Shown here piece after piece: positions 44,056 to 54,014 of a DNA stretch of 64,000 nt; position 1 is the first letter of the stretch; each line of letters begins with the position of its first letter. The notes beneath the pieces were generated by a model. The model was not told where the DNA came from and searched no databases. It saw only the letters and a program-made list of their open reading frames with translations. Source of the DNA: Empedobacter tilapiae. GTDB lineage: Bacteria; Bacteroidota; Bacteroidia; Flavobacteriales; Weeksellaceae. Position numbers and translations under genes: made by a program. The stretch covers positions 358,652 through 422,651 of the forward strand of contig NZ_SRPE01000002.1 of NCBI RefSeq assembly GCF_004785645.1. Direction: 5' to 3'.

Positions 44056-45117
44056 TTGAACACTATAGATACATCAAAATTCCCGAAAGATTTAGGATAT
44101 AGATTTCCTGCCGAATGGGAAGAACATGAAGCAACTTGGTTGTCTTGGCCGCACAAAGAGGAATCTTGGCCAGATCGTATTCAATTAATTTATCCAGCTT
44201 ATGCTGAATTTATTGCTGAATTATCGAAAGGTGAAAAAGTTCGTATTAATGTAAAAGACGAGGAAATGAAAGCGTTTGCTTTGTCTTTTATCGAAAAAAC
44301 GAATGCTGATTTGTCACAAGTTGAGTTTTATTTCAACGAAACAAATGATGCATGGTGTCGAGATCATGGTCCTGCATTTCTATTAAATAAAAACAATCCT
44401 GATAACCCAAAAGTTATTGTAGATTGGGGATTCAATGCGTGGGGAGGGAAATATCCACCTTTCGAAAATGATGATGTTGTGCCAACAAAAATTGGTGCAG
44501 AATTTAATCTTCCTGTTTTTAATCCTGGAATTATTATGGAAGGAGGTTCGGTAGAATTTAATGGAAAAGATACCTTGATGACATCAAAATCTTGTTTATT
44601 GAATGAAAATCGTAATCCAGAATATTCGCAAGAGCAAATTGAAGAATTTTTAAGAAATTATTACGGTGTTTCGCAAATTTTATGGGTAGAAGACGGAATT
44701 GTTGGTGATGATACGGATGGACACATTGATGATACAATTCGTTTTGTGAATGAAGATACAGTTTTGACAGTTGTTGAAACAGATGAATCGGATGATAATT
44801 ACGAGTTATTGCAAGTTAACCTTCGTCAATTAAAGGAAATGAAATTGGAAGATGGCCGTTCATTGAATATTATCGAATTACCAATGCCAGATGCAGTTTA
44901 TTGTGAAGGTGAGCGTTTACCTGCTTCTTATGCAAATTTTTATATTGCCAATAAATCCGTAATTGTTCCAACTTATCGTTGTGCAAAAGATGCGATTGCT
45001 TTAGATATTATTCAGAAATGTTTCCTAGATCGTAAAGTTGTAGGAATTGATTCTACGGATATTATTTGGGGATTAGGATCTTTTCATTGTTTAAGTCAAC
45101 AAGAACCTAAGATTTAG
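44056..45117 (+). CDS. aguA: Agmatine deiminase
   Basis: Cytoplasmic enzyme that converts agmatine to N-carbamoylputrescine and ammonia, 353 residues. The start is a TTG at 44056: it lies two bases after the beta-lactamase stop, and the next in-frame ATG would remove the conserved N-terminal PAEWEEHEATWLSWPH. Catalytic residues are visible: DAWCRDHGP and MEGGSVEFNG in the middle, DDTDGHIDD near residue 217, and the nucleophile Cys345 in GSFHCLSQ. It ends at a terminator. Confidence 0.96.
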   Translation: MNTIDTSKFPKDLGYRFPAEWEEHEATWLSWPHKEESWPDRIQLIYPAYAEFIAELSKGEKVRINVKDEEMKAFALSFIEKTNADLSQVEFYFNETNDAWCRDHGPAFLLNKNNPDNPKVIVDWGFNAWGGKYPPFENDDVVPTKIGAEFNLPVFNPGIIMEGGSVEFNGKDTLMTSKSCLLNENRNPEYSQEQIEEFLRNYYGVSQILWVEDGIVGDDTDGHIDDTIRFVNEDTVLTVVETDESDDNYELLQVNLRQLKEMKLEDGRSLNIIELPMPDAVYCEGERLPASYANFYIANKSVIVPTYRCAKDAIALDIIQKCFLDRKVVGIDSTDIIWGLGSFHCLSQQEPKI

Positions 45118-45455
45118 ATAATATAATAATGATATAAAAAAGCTGAGTACTCTTAACTCAGCTTTTTTTTGTAAAGGTTGTAAGTTGGTTAGATATCAAA
45201 TAGTTTATCTTAGTATAGTTGTTGGTTAGTAATTAAGCTTAAAGTCTTACTTGAATTTTTATTAAAGACAAATATCTTTGGTTTTTATTAAAATATGAAA
45301 TTTTAACCATCAACAAAGTGACTACAAAATAAGAAAAGAGCTATACAAAATATCTACAATAAAATATTTTTAAGTATTTAAATAAAAAGTATTTTATTGA
45401 TTATTAGTTTTATATGATTCGTTATTTCGGAATTTGGCTTTTATAATATAGAAGA
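45118..45455. other. Noncoding AT-rich gap between aguA and dinB
   Basis: No reading frame of any likelihood on either strand. It holds the aguA terminator at its left end, an 8-base direct repeat TTGGTTAG near 45186 and 45225, and an AT-only inverted repeat (ATAAAATATTTTT, 45359-45371, with AAAAAGTATTTTAT, 45384-45397) that might end dinB transcription on the minus strand. I see nothing else. Confidence 0.5.
45136..45170 (+). terminator. Terminator after aguA
   Basis: AAAAAGCTGAGT pairs with ACTCAGCTTTTT around a seven-base loop, followed by further T residues. Confidence 0.9.
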
Positions 45456-46535
45456 TTATATAATTTCTGTAAAAGGTATTTCTAATTGAATACCTATTTT
45501 TTTGTGATTATTCTCAAGATTGGAAATAGAAATACCTAAAAGTCGAACAGGTTTGTGAGATGAATAACCTTCAGTTAATAAATCATAACAAATTTGATCA
45601 AAAAGATCTCTATTTTTAATTGGGAATGACGCTGATTTACTTTTTGTAGTAACCGAAAAATCATTGTATTTTATTTTTACAGTAATTGTTCTCCCGTAAA
45701 TATTTGTTTTTAAAGACCAATTCCAAACGTCTTCCATCAAAGGAAATAAGGCGATTTGCATTTCCTCTAAAGTTACTAAATCTTTATTAAAAGTTGTTTC
45801 AGAACCAGATGATTTACGTAGTCGACTAGGGTTTACTTCTCTAAAATCTAAACCACGAACAATATTATAATAATATTGGCCAGATTTTCCAAATTCTCGT
45901 AAAAGCTTTTCTAAGTCTAATTTTTTTAAATCTGAACCAGTATAGATTCCCATCATTTGCATACGTTCTGCAGTTACTTTTCCTATTCCATGAAATTTTT
46001 TGATAGGAAGTTTATCAATAAAGTTTTCAGCCATCTTTGGAGTTATTACATAAAGACCATCAGGTTTATTATAATCTGAAGCAATTTTGGCTAGAAATTT
46101 ATTAAAAGAAACACCTGCAGAAGCTGTTAAATTTGTTCGTTCTTTTATTTTTTGTTTAATTTCATTTGCGATATCTGTTGCAATTTCAATGTTTTTGTGA
46201 TTATTTGTTACGTCTAAAAACGCTTCATCTAAAGATAAAGGTTCAACTAAATTAGTATATTCAAGAAATATTTCTCGAATTTGATTAGAGACTTCTTTAT
46301 AAACTTGAAATCGAGGTTTTACAAATATTAATTGAGGACATTTTCGTTTAGCAATAACTGAAGACATTGCAGAACCTACACCAAATTTTCTTGCTTCATA
46401 ACTAGCTGTTGCAATTACACCACGCTCTTCACTACCTCCTACAGCAATACACTTTCCTCTTAACTCAGGGAAATCACGCTGTTCTACAGAAGCAAAAAAA
46501 GCATCCATATCGATGTGAATAATCTTACGTTGCAT
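45456..46535 (-). CDS. dinB: DNA polymerase IV (Y family)
   Basis: Translesion DNA polymerase of 359 residues. The palm motifs are complete: HIDMDAFFASVEQRD at the start and SLDEAFLDVT near residue 103. The thumb helix-hairpin-helix (KKFHGIGKVTAERM) and little-finger domain follow. The C-terminal beta-clamp-binding motif is probably IQLEIPF near residue 350. It lies 18 bases downstream of the Kef-type antiporter on the same strand. Confidence 0.96.
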   Translation of the reverse strand: MQRKIIHIDMDAFFASVEQRDFPELRGKCIAVGGSEERGVIATASYEARKFGVGSAMSSVIAKRKCPQLIFVKPRFQVYKEVSNQIREIFLEYTNLVEPLSLDEAFLDVTNNHKNIEIATDIANEIKQKIKERTNLTASAGVSFNKFLAKIASDYNKPDGLYVITPKMAENFIDKLPIKKFHGIGKVTAERMQMMGIYTGSDLKKLDLEKLLREFGKSGQYYYNIVRGLDFREVNPSRLRKSSGSETTFNKDLVTLEEMQIALFPLMEDVWNWSLKTNIYGRTITVKIKYNDFSVTTKSKSASFPIKNRDLFDQICYDLLTEGYSSHKPVRLLGISISNLENNHKKIGIQLEIPFTEII

Positions 46536-46553
46536 GATGTAAAATTACTTCCT

Positions 46554-48821
46554 TTATTTTAAATTATAATCTTGTATAAAAGTTTTTAAGTTTTTCTTAT
46601 CAGCTACAATTGTTAGATAATCGCCTAATTTTATTTCAACATTTCTATCAGGATTATGAATAGTTTCTCCGTCTCGTTCTATAGAAACTATAATTCCTTT
46701 TGCTGTATCTTTTACCCAACCAATTGATTTATGTTCTAATTCACAAAAATCTTGTGGAATTACAACTTTGTCCAACGTAAAATTATCAGTGTTTTTTAAA
46801 TCATTATTTTCAGGAGGAGTTTCTCCAATAATTTGCAAATATTTTTCAAAACGTTGAATATGTTCATCAGTTCCGATAATGCCTATTTTATCAAAAGGAT
46901 ATAAAACAGATTCAGAATTTGGTGTTTGAATTATTCGATCTCCACGTTTTATATAGGCTATGTTTATTTTAAATTTAGTTCTCCAATCTAATTCTCCTAA
47001 AGGAACTCCAATAAAATTTGCATTTTGTGGAACAATCATATCAGAAATGTGTGTATTATCCCAAGTATATTGAAATTTTTCTTTTTTTATACGTTCTTCT
47101 TTTCTTTTATTAAGAATTTCGCGTTCATTTAGATTATAAATAAATTTTTTCTGAATATAATCGTAAACTTTGTTGAAATATTTTGAAAGAAAATACATGG
47201 TAATTAGAAGTCCAATTGTTAAAATAACTGAAGCAATTGTACTTGAAAAAAATTGATTGTAAATAAAAATAACAGCTACAACAACTAATGTAAGACGAAT
47301 CGAAATAATAGCAATAATAGGAGCTCTATTATAATTAGATTCGTCCCAAAACTCTCTAATTATTTCTCTTTTTGGACGATTGCCAATTATTGCCCAAATG
47401 AAAGGAATACATAATATGAAAGTTAAGATAAGACTAACTAAGCTTGCACCAAAATAGCTAAACCAATCTGTAAGTAAGAACAATAAATAACTTTTTACAA
47501 TTAATGTAATAGCGATAATAATTATTCCATTTATAAAAATTGTAGTAACAGTTTGTTTAATGATCTCTTTCCATTTATTTTCATTTTGAATATGTTGAGT
47601 ATCTGATGAGTATTTTTCTATTCCTTGAATAATTTTTTGAGGGAGTATTTTTTCTAAAAAAGAATAAACAAAATCAGATGATTTGATTAAATAAGGTGTT
47701 GTAAAAGTTGTAATGGCAGAAACTCCAACTGCAACGGGAAAAAGAAAGTCGCTTGTCACTCCAAGAGAAAGTCCTAGACCTGCAACAATAAAGGCAAATT
47801 CACCTATTTGAGCCATACTCATCCCAACTTGAACAGATTGTTTTAGAGGCTGTCCAGAGATGATTGCGCCTAAGGTTGTAAAAATTAATTTTCCAATAAT
47901 TGTTAATAATGTAACAATCAGAATTGCCCATTTGTGTTCATACATAGAAATAGGATCAATCATCATTCCAATAGAAATAAAGAAGATTGTAGCAAATAAA
48001 TTTTTTACAGATTGAAAGTTATGTTCAATTTTTTCAGCATAAATAGTTTCAGCTAAAATAGATCCCATGACAAAAGCACCTAATTCTATAGAAAACCCAG
48101 CACTATCAGCGATATAAACCATTCCAAGACATAGACCAATAGAAATAATTAGTAAAGTTTCATCATCTAAATACTTTTTTATAGAACGCAAAAATGTAGG
48201 AATAATAAATATTCCACCAATAAACCAAGCAGCTAGGAAGAAACCTAATTTTACAAAAGAATTTATCATTTCGGTTCCATCAAAATGTTGGCTTACGGCC
48301 ATTGTGGAAAGCATTACCATTAGTAATATGACAACAATATCTTCTACAATTAAAATTCCGAAAACTACATTAGCAAATTTTTTTCGTTTTAAACCTAACT
48401 CATCAAAAGCCCTAATAATAATAGTTGTAGAAGAGCTTGCTAACAAACCTCCGAGAAAAATACTATCCATAGTAGACCAATTCATAAATCGACCAACGAA
48501 ATAACCGACGGTTACTATGCATATAATTTCGACAATCGCAGTGATAGAAGCAGAGCCACCAACATTGAGAAGTTTTTTGAAACTAAATTCAAGACCAAGA
48601 CTAAAGAGAAGAAAAATAACACCAATTTTTGCCCAAATCTCCACATTATGCTCTTCTGCAACGGATGGAATATACTCGAAATGCGGTCCAACTAAAAAAC
48701 CGGCAATGATATAACCTAAGACAAGCGGTTGGTTGATGCGTTTAAAAATAAGCGTTGTAACAGCGCCTACACAAAGAATTAATCCTAAATCTATAATGAG
48801 TTTTGGCAAGTGTTCTTCCAT
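46554..48821 (-). CDS. Kef-type cation:proton antiporter (CPA2) with two C-terminal RCK_C domains
   Basis: A 755-residue inner-membrane protein. Residues 1-390 hold the Na/H-exchanger-type domain (LGYIIAGFLVGPH, FLLFSLGLEFSF, GGLLASSSTTIIIRAFDELGLK). A second hydrophobic block of five segments covers residues ~430-570. Two TrkA_C/RCK_C domains sit near residues 610-675 and 690-755 (NANFIGVPLGELDWR and LKLGDYLTIVADKK). No Rossmann-fold TrkA_N domain is visible, so NAD binding is unlikely. It probably exports potassium or sodium for protons. The extra membrane block is unlike classic KefB/KefC. Confidence 0.93.
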   Translation of the reverse strand: MEEHLPKLIIDLGLILCVGAVTTLIFKRINQPLVLGYIIAGFLVGPHFEYIPSVAEEHNVEIWAKIGVIFLLFSLGLEFSFKKLLNVGGSASITAIVEIICIVTVGYFVGRFMNWSTMDSIFLGGLLASSSTTIIIRAFDELGLKRKKFANVVFGILIVEDIVVILLMVMLSTMAVSQHFDGTEMINSFVKLGFFLAAWFIGGIFIIPTFLRSIKKYLDDETLLIISIGLCLGMVYIADSAGFSIELGAFVMGSILAETIYAEKIEHNFQSVKNLFATIFFISIGMMIDPISMYEHKWAILIVTLLTIIGKLIFTTLGAIISGQPLKQSVQVGMSMAQIGEFAFIVAGLGLSLGVTSDFLFPVAVGVSAITTFTTPYLIKSSDFVYSFLEKILPQKIIQGIEKYSSDTQHIQNENKWKEIIKQTVTTIFINGIIIIAITLIVKSYLLFLLTDWFSYFGASLVSLILTFILCIPFIWAIIGNRPKREIIREFWDESNYNRAPIIAIISIRLTLVVVAVIFIYNQFFSSTIASVILTIGLLITMYFLSKYFNKVYDYIQKKFIYNLNEREILNKRKEERIKKEKFQYTWDNTHISDMIVPQNANFIGVPLGELDWRTKFKINIAYIKRGDRIIQTPNSESVLYPFDKIGIIGTDEHIQRFEKYLQIIGETPPENNDLKNTDNFTLDKVVIPQDFCELEHKSIGWVKDTAKGIIVSIERDGETIHNPDRNVEIKLGDYLTIVADKKNLKTFIQDYNLK

Positions 48822-48922
48822 AAATTGCGTTTAATCTCTACTAATTTAAGAATTTTTTAAAAGATAATTAATTGTTCAACTATTGATTAACTTATATCAT
48901 TATCAATTTTTTTGTAAAAAAG

Positions 48923-48953
48923 AAAAGCGAAGAGTTTCTATCTCTTCGCTTTT
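48923..48953 (-). terminator. Terminator after the DUF4132 gene
   Basis: AAAAGCGAAGAG pairs with CTCTTCGCTTTT around a seven-base loop, with a T-rich run on the minus strand. It starts six bases past the stop codon. Confidence 0.9.
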
Positions 48954-48958
48954 TCTAT

Positions 48959-51900
48959 TTAGTTGATTTCACGTTTTATTTGACTTAAAATAGTTGGATC
49001 TTTTATTTCATTATCTTTTGCTAATAATAAAACTTTTGAAATGACCTCTGCAGATTTAGGATCATCATCAGCAAAAGGTAAAAATATTCTACCTCTGTGT
49101 TGTGATTGTACAGGTAGAATAGATAAATACAAACCAGGAACTTGATGCACAATAGCGCTTCCTAAATGTACACTATATTCTGCCATTTCACCTTTTATGT
49201 AAGCATGACTTCCTTTTGTTTCGACATTTTTCAGTTTGAATAATCGAGCGGTTTCATTTAATAAAACTGTTCGCATTTCAATTGTAGAATGGCTTGCTTC
49301 AGGATCGACACCACCAACATGAGCTACGCTAACAACCAAATCAATGTCACGCATTACTTCTGAGAAAATTCGAGGATTAATTTCTTCGAAAGGAATATTC
49401 TTATGTGTTTTCAATGAGTGAAATTCGATAGTTTCTAAAGTTGGACTTTCAACATCTGCTGGCGAGAACCAATCTGCCAAAGCATATAACTTAACTTGAT
49501 AACCTTCTTTGTGAAAAACCTTTTGCAAACCTTCTTCGTAATCAACTTTCCAACCACGAGTTTTCAATAAAGCTAATGTCTGTTTTGGTTGAACTTGATG
49601 TCCAGCATAGCGACGAGAAATAGATTTTTCCTTTAATTCATCAGCTGTAGGAATATATAATTCTCTAAAAATTTGTTTAAAAGGTTGTTTTAGTTTTTGA
49701 TCAAAACAATAATGTTGATAATCAATCCAAACAGAATTTTGATGTAAATCATAACAATGAGCAATTCTGAAAGTTTCTGTCGAATTAATTGATTGTAAAT
49801 TTCCTTTTGAATCTTTTAATTGCCCATTTACATAAAATCCAATGGTGTTTTTGCTCGAAATAAGAACCAATTTTTCTAAATGTTTCGAAATGATTGGATG
49901 CGAAAATAAATTTTCAATTTCTGAAAATAAAAATTCATCTCCACGAATCATCGCTTCTTCTAAACCTTTTCTTGAACGAGTAAATTGTTCTCGTAATGTT
50001 TTACGATAATTGGTTAGTTCTACAACTGCTTTGTCTTTTTTTAATTTTGGTGGAATAGATTTTAATTGCTTATCTCCTTTAAAAGTTACCAAATCTGCTT
50101 TTCCATCTTCATCGATAATTAAACCTATTGTTGTACCATCAATTTCGACTTGTGTATCTTTAGATAAAATTTGCTGAACCTGTTGAGATTCCATTGCCCA
50201 AGTTAAACGAATAGGATCTGGATAACCTGCATTTCTTGCCAAGTTTTCCAAAGCAACTCGCAAAGCTAAAGCTTCGCTTGTTTGTTTCATCGAACCAAAT
50301 TCTCTACTTTCTTTTTTGAATTGTTGTAAATATTCATAGCGAGATAAAACATCTTTTTCAGCATTTGTTTTGCTTAATGGAACTAAACCGTAAACACGCA
50401 AATAATCTTGATCTCGTTTATCTTTTACTTTGGCTGTAACTTCTCTAATTTTTAAATTACCAGTTAAAGTATCTGCATATAATCTTGCTCTACGATGTCC
50501 ATTTCCGTCAGAAATATATTTTGCAGCTTCATATAATATTTCCCATCGCGATTTTCCTAATTCTTTATATGCTTTCGTAAACCAATCTTTATCTACTGCA
50601 CCATCTTTGAAATCTTGAATATCAATTGAAGAGTATTTTGCAACTTCACTTTCTAATTCAGCATTTTCAGCTTGATAACCAGACGTTTTTGTATGAGCGT
50701 GCATCCACCAAATTGCCGCGTCTAAACCTTTCCAATCTAAATAATTACTAACTAATTTTTGCCATTGAGGAGCATAAACAGACGCTTCTATTAAACGGCT
50801 TTCTGAAATTTTAGCTTTCTTTACTAACTGGTTAAATTCTTCTTGCGTATCAGTTTCTAGCGGTAAACATCGCTTGATTAAGAAACTAAATAACTTCTGT
50901 TTTGTGACATCTGTATAACGCCAAGAATAAATATAACCTTTGAAAAGCTTTGCTTTTCCAAGTTTGTCTAAGATTTCTACAAAACGATTTATTCCATAGA
51001 TATATTCAAAACTTTGAACAAATTGTGTGACAGTTGTACTAGAATCTCCTCGTTTTAGTTCAACATCCAAAAATTTTTCTCGAATATTTTCAATCATTTC
51101 AGTTAAGAAAGGGAAATCTTTTTGTAATGTTTCGCTTCCGTGATATTGATAATGTTTTCGCTCACTTGTAATAATGTTAATGCGATCAGGTTCTAGAATA
51201 CCTTCGTACATTTCATCTTTTGTAATCAAGTTATTTTGATAAGCTAAACAATAAATATAAAGCGGAGGTTTATTCAACTGAATATTTTCAGTTAAACCAT
51301 TGTATTGACGCCATCTGTAAATATTCCATGCTTTTTGAATATCTCCATTTTTAAGATTATAAAGATTAAATTTATTAAGGAAAACATCAAAAAAACGTTC
51401 GTTCTGCCAACCATTCCCGTATTCTTCATTGTAATAGTAATTATTTTCATTACGTTTACTTTGATAGTGAATAACATCTTTTGGTAGATTAGAAAAAATC
51501 TGAATAGTACCGTCGATTAAAAAATCATTTGCTTCTTCAAAAGGAAATTTTTCGTGCAAAGCATATAAAATTGTTTTTACAGGATTGTTCCAATAATAGT
51601 CTGTTTTGAAAGGATTAGGAATTTTACCTTTGTTATAAAAGACATATTTTTCTAAAATAGTTCGCCAAACTTTTCGATCACATTCTTCTTCTAAAGTCAA
51701 TAAATAAAGATCGATCGGAGTTAATTTACTTTCGGTATACCAATTTTCCCAAATTGCGTGTAAAGGATAATTAGCAAATTTTTCATCAGCAGTGAAGTTT
51801 TGGGTGTTTCGTTTCAAAGAATTAAAACTATTTCCTAACAAATCAGTAATTATACTATTGTTCCAATCTTCATATTCATACTCGTAATCTTTATTTTGAA

Positions 51901-53992
51901 GGTATATTTGTTTTAACTCTTCTAAATCTTTCAAAATTTCCTCAATAGATTTAGAAAAACCAAAATTATTCTTTTTTGTATGTTTTAGATAAACAGATTT
52001 ATTTTCTATTTTAGGTAATTCAAAAGGAGTAATGTTGGTTGGATCGTAAATACCAAAACCGTTTTCGATTGATAATATTTCACCAGAACTTTTTGGATCT
52101 AATTGTTTTAAAAGAATAGTTTCTTTTTCAGTAATCTTTTTACGCTCATTAAACGATTTCACGCAATCATTTACAAAGTCAGCAGAACGTTTTTGCTTTG
52201 TTAATTGCAATAAAATATCCAATCCAGCTAAACGTTGTTCTGCATCTCCAATTTCAATTAACTTTTCAGTAAAAGAAGATACTATTTCATCTTTTTGATT
52301 AAGAATTAATTGAATTAAGTTTTTACGTAGATTGGCACTTTTTCGTTTGAATAAATCTTGAATCGAATCAATTTCAGTTTGATTTAATTCTGAATGTTTT
52401 AATGTATTTAAAGCAGAAGCAATAATACTTTCGCCTCGATCTTTTATTACTTTTAAAGCGAATTCTCGTTGAAAATCAGAAACCTTTTTTGTTGATTTTT
52501 TCTGATCCATGTAATAATAAGAGTAACTATAAAAATCTTTTAAAACTAATCGCGTTAAAGATTCTCGTAATGAAAGACTTAATTGATCAAATTTAGCTAA
52601 AATTCGTTCAAGTTTTATTTGATCTTCTCCAATTAAATTAATAGCAACTGAATATAAATCATCTTTAGTGAATTTGGTTGTTAACCAAGAAAAGACTTTG
52701 CCTTCGAATGTTTTTTCCTTTTCTTGAATTGTTTCTGCAAGATGTAAAACTTTATCAAAAAGACCAATTAGAGTATCATCGTTAGGAAATTTGAATGATG
52801 AAGTTACAGAAATCATTCGTGGTAAAAAGAAAGAGAAAACTTGTAAATTAACTTCGTCTAAAGCTTTATTATAAAGTCTTATTTCTTTTTCGAAGATAGA
52901 AGTTTCGCTTGCAAATTTTAAAGCCAAACATTTCTTTTCAGTTGTTCCCTTCTCAAGTAATTTTTCTACATAATTTAATGAAACGTCGATATCTGTTACA
53001 CCTTGGGACCAAAGTGCCATATAAACTTCGTTGTTATTTTTGCTTTCTATTCCTTTTTCAATCGTTTCAGGATGAGTCAAAAATTGATCAGCAAAAGTTA
53101 AAATATTACGAATTGTTGTTTCTTTTTCTGCTTCCCAACCCAAACCTGTCCAAGTATCTACAGCGCGAACAACAGAAGAAAAACGTGCTAATTTTTCATT
53201 TATAATAACTTTAATCAAAGATTGTAATGCGCCAACACTTGTTTCGTCTAAGGTTTCGAGAATTGTTTGTCGCAAACCTTCTTGTCGCTGTGCAGAAAGT
53301 AAAAGTTTCTCAACCAATTCCCACGCTTCAGGTTTATGAGAATTTAATAAAGCTTTGATAATATTTCGAGAAACTTTTCCTATAGGATCTTTTCCATAAA
53401 TAATATCTTCCATTAATTGATAAATCTGTTGATTTCCTTCATCTATCATTTCAGACCAAATCAATGTATAACTATCATTAATGCCAATATCAGAAGAATA
53501 TCTAATTTGCTCAACAATAGGCAAATTGTAATATTTATAACCTTCGGAAGTGTATTGAGAAGGTTTTGTCAATAAATTACGCAAGAAATTGATTTGTTTT
53601 ACAAGAATATAATCTTTTTGGTGTGGCGCACGAAAAGATCGTCTGTGGTATCCCGATTGATAAATTCGTTCAGACATTTTATTCCAACTATTTTTTACAT
53701 AAGGAGCTAATTCTTCTCCATAGAAAAGTTCTAATAATTTGTAATACTTTTTTTCTTCCCAGATATTATCAGAAATTAATTCTTTTATTTTTAAGAATTG
53801 TTTGGTTCCATAATCAATTTCTCTGTAATATTCTGTATTACCTTTTAGAATTAGTAATCCTAATTCGGCAACTTCTTTTTTGATTGATTTTGGTAAAAGA
53901 GATGATTCTAATGATTTTTTGAGTTTCTTTTCAACTTCTTTTGTTTCATTTTTTATAACAAAAGGTGATAAGATTTCAGTAATTGTAGACAT
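48959..53992 (-). CDS. Giant DUF4132 (MolR-like) protein with C-terminal DUF7737-type domain
   Basis: A 1677-residue cytoplasmic protein, no signal peptide. The first roughly 1100 residues are alpha-helical with a HEAT-like solenoid character (runs such as ALQSLIKVIINEKLARF, QRLAGLDILLQLTKQKRSADF). The DUF4132/MolR core begins near residue 1150 (SDGNGHRRARLYADTLTGNLKIREV) and includes ALALRVALENLARNAGYPDPIRLTWAMES. The last roughly 110 residues (RGRIFLPFADDDPKSAEVISKVLLLAKD) are the C-terminal conserved domain. The function of the family is not established. In other bacteria relatives lie with MoxR ATPases and VWA proteins; none is here. It follows the small partner gene by 22 bases. Confidence 0.85.
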   Translation of the reverse strand: MSTITEILSPFVIKNETKEVEKKLKKSLESSLLPKSIKKEVAELGLLILKGNTEYYREIDYGTKQFLKIKELISDNIWEEKKYYKLLELFYGEELAPYVKNSWNKMSERIYQSGYHRRSFRAPHQKDYILVKQINFLRNLLTKPSQYTSEGYKYYNLPIVEQIRYSSDIGINDSYTLIWSEMIDEGNQQIYQLMEDIIYGKDPIGKVSRNIIKALLNSHKPEAWELVEKLLLSAQRQEGLRQTILETLDETSVGALQSLIKVIINEKLARFSSVVRAVDTWTGLGWEAEKETTIRNILTFADQFLTHPETIEKGIESKNNNEVYMALWSQGVTDIDVSLNYVEKLLEKGTTEKKCLALKFASETSIFEKEIRLYNKALDEVNLQVFSFFLPRMISVTSSFKFPNDDTLIGLFDKVLHLAETIQEKEKTFEGKVFSWLTTKFTKDDLYSVAINLIGEDQIKLERILAKFDQLSLSLRESLTRLVLKDFYSYSYYYMDQKKSTKKVSDFQREFALKVIKDRGESIIASALNTLKHSELNQTEIDSIQDLFKRKSANLRKNLIQLILNQKDEIVSSFTEKLIEIGDAEQRLAGLDILLQLTKQKRSADFVNDCVKSFNERKKITEKETILLKQLDPKSSGEILSIENGFGIYDPTNITPFELPKIENKSVYLKHTKKNNFGFSKSIEEILKDLEELKQIYLQNKDYEYEYEDWNNSIITDLLGNSFNSLKRNTQNFTADEKFANYPLHAIWENWYTESKLTPIDLYLLTLEEECDRKVWRTILEKYVFYNKGKIPNPFKTDYYWNNPVKTILYALHEKFPFEEANDFLIDGTIQIFSNLPKDVIHYQSKRNENNYYYNEEYGNGWQNERFFDVFLNKFNLYNLKNGDIQKAWNIYRWRQYNGLTENIQLNKPPLYIYCLAYQNNLITKDEMYEGILEPDRINIITSERKHYQYHGSETLQKDFPFLTEMIENIREKFLDVELKRGDSSTTVTQFVQSFEYIYGINRFVEILDKLGKAKLFKGYIYSWRYTDVTKQKLFSFLIKRCLPLETDTQEEFNQLVKKAKISESRLIEASVYAPQWQKLVSNYLDWKGLDAAIWWMHAHTKTSGYQAENAELESEVAKYSSIDIQDFKDGAVDKDWFTKAYKELGKSRWEILYEAAKYISDGNGHRRARLYADTLTGNLKIREVTAKVKDKRDQDYLRVYGLVPLSKTNAEKDVLSRYEYLQQFKKESREFGSMKQTSEALALRVALENLARNAGYPDPIRLTWAMESQQVQQILSKDTQVEIDGTTIGLIIDEDGKADLVTFKGDKQLKSIPPKLKKDKAVVELTNYRKTLREQFTRSRKGLEEAMIRGDEFLFSEIENLFSHPIISKHLEKLVLISSKNTIGFYVNGQLKDSKGNLQSINSTETFRIAHCYDLHQNSVWIDYQHYCFDQKLKQPFKQIFRELYIPTADELKEKSISRRYAGHQVQPKQTLALLKTRGWKVDYEEGLQKVFHKEGYQVKLYALADWFSPADVESPTLETIEFHSLKTHKNIPFEEINPRIFSEVMRDIDLVVSVAHVGGVDPEASHSTIEMRTVLLNETARLFKLKNVETKGSHAYIKGEMAEYSVHLGSAIVHQVPGLYLSILPVQSQHRGRIFLPFADDDPKSAEVISKVLLLAKDNEIKDPTILSQIKREIN

Positions 53993-54014
53993 AATTTTTT
54001 TAGGTTATTTAGTT

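Noticed and set aside
45359..45397. AT-only inverted repeat as a small RNA or attachment site
   Set aside because: Only A and T except for one G; such repeats are expected by chance in this base composition. At most a weak terminator.
52909..53205. Plus-strand open frame of 98 codons within the DUF4132 gene
   Set aside because: Antisense to a continuous 1677-codon gene; Lys- and Phe-rich with no motif.
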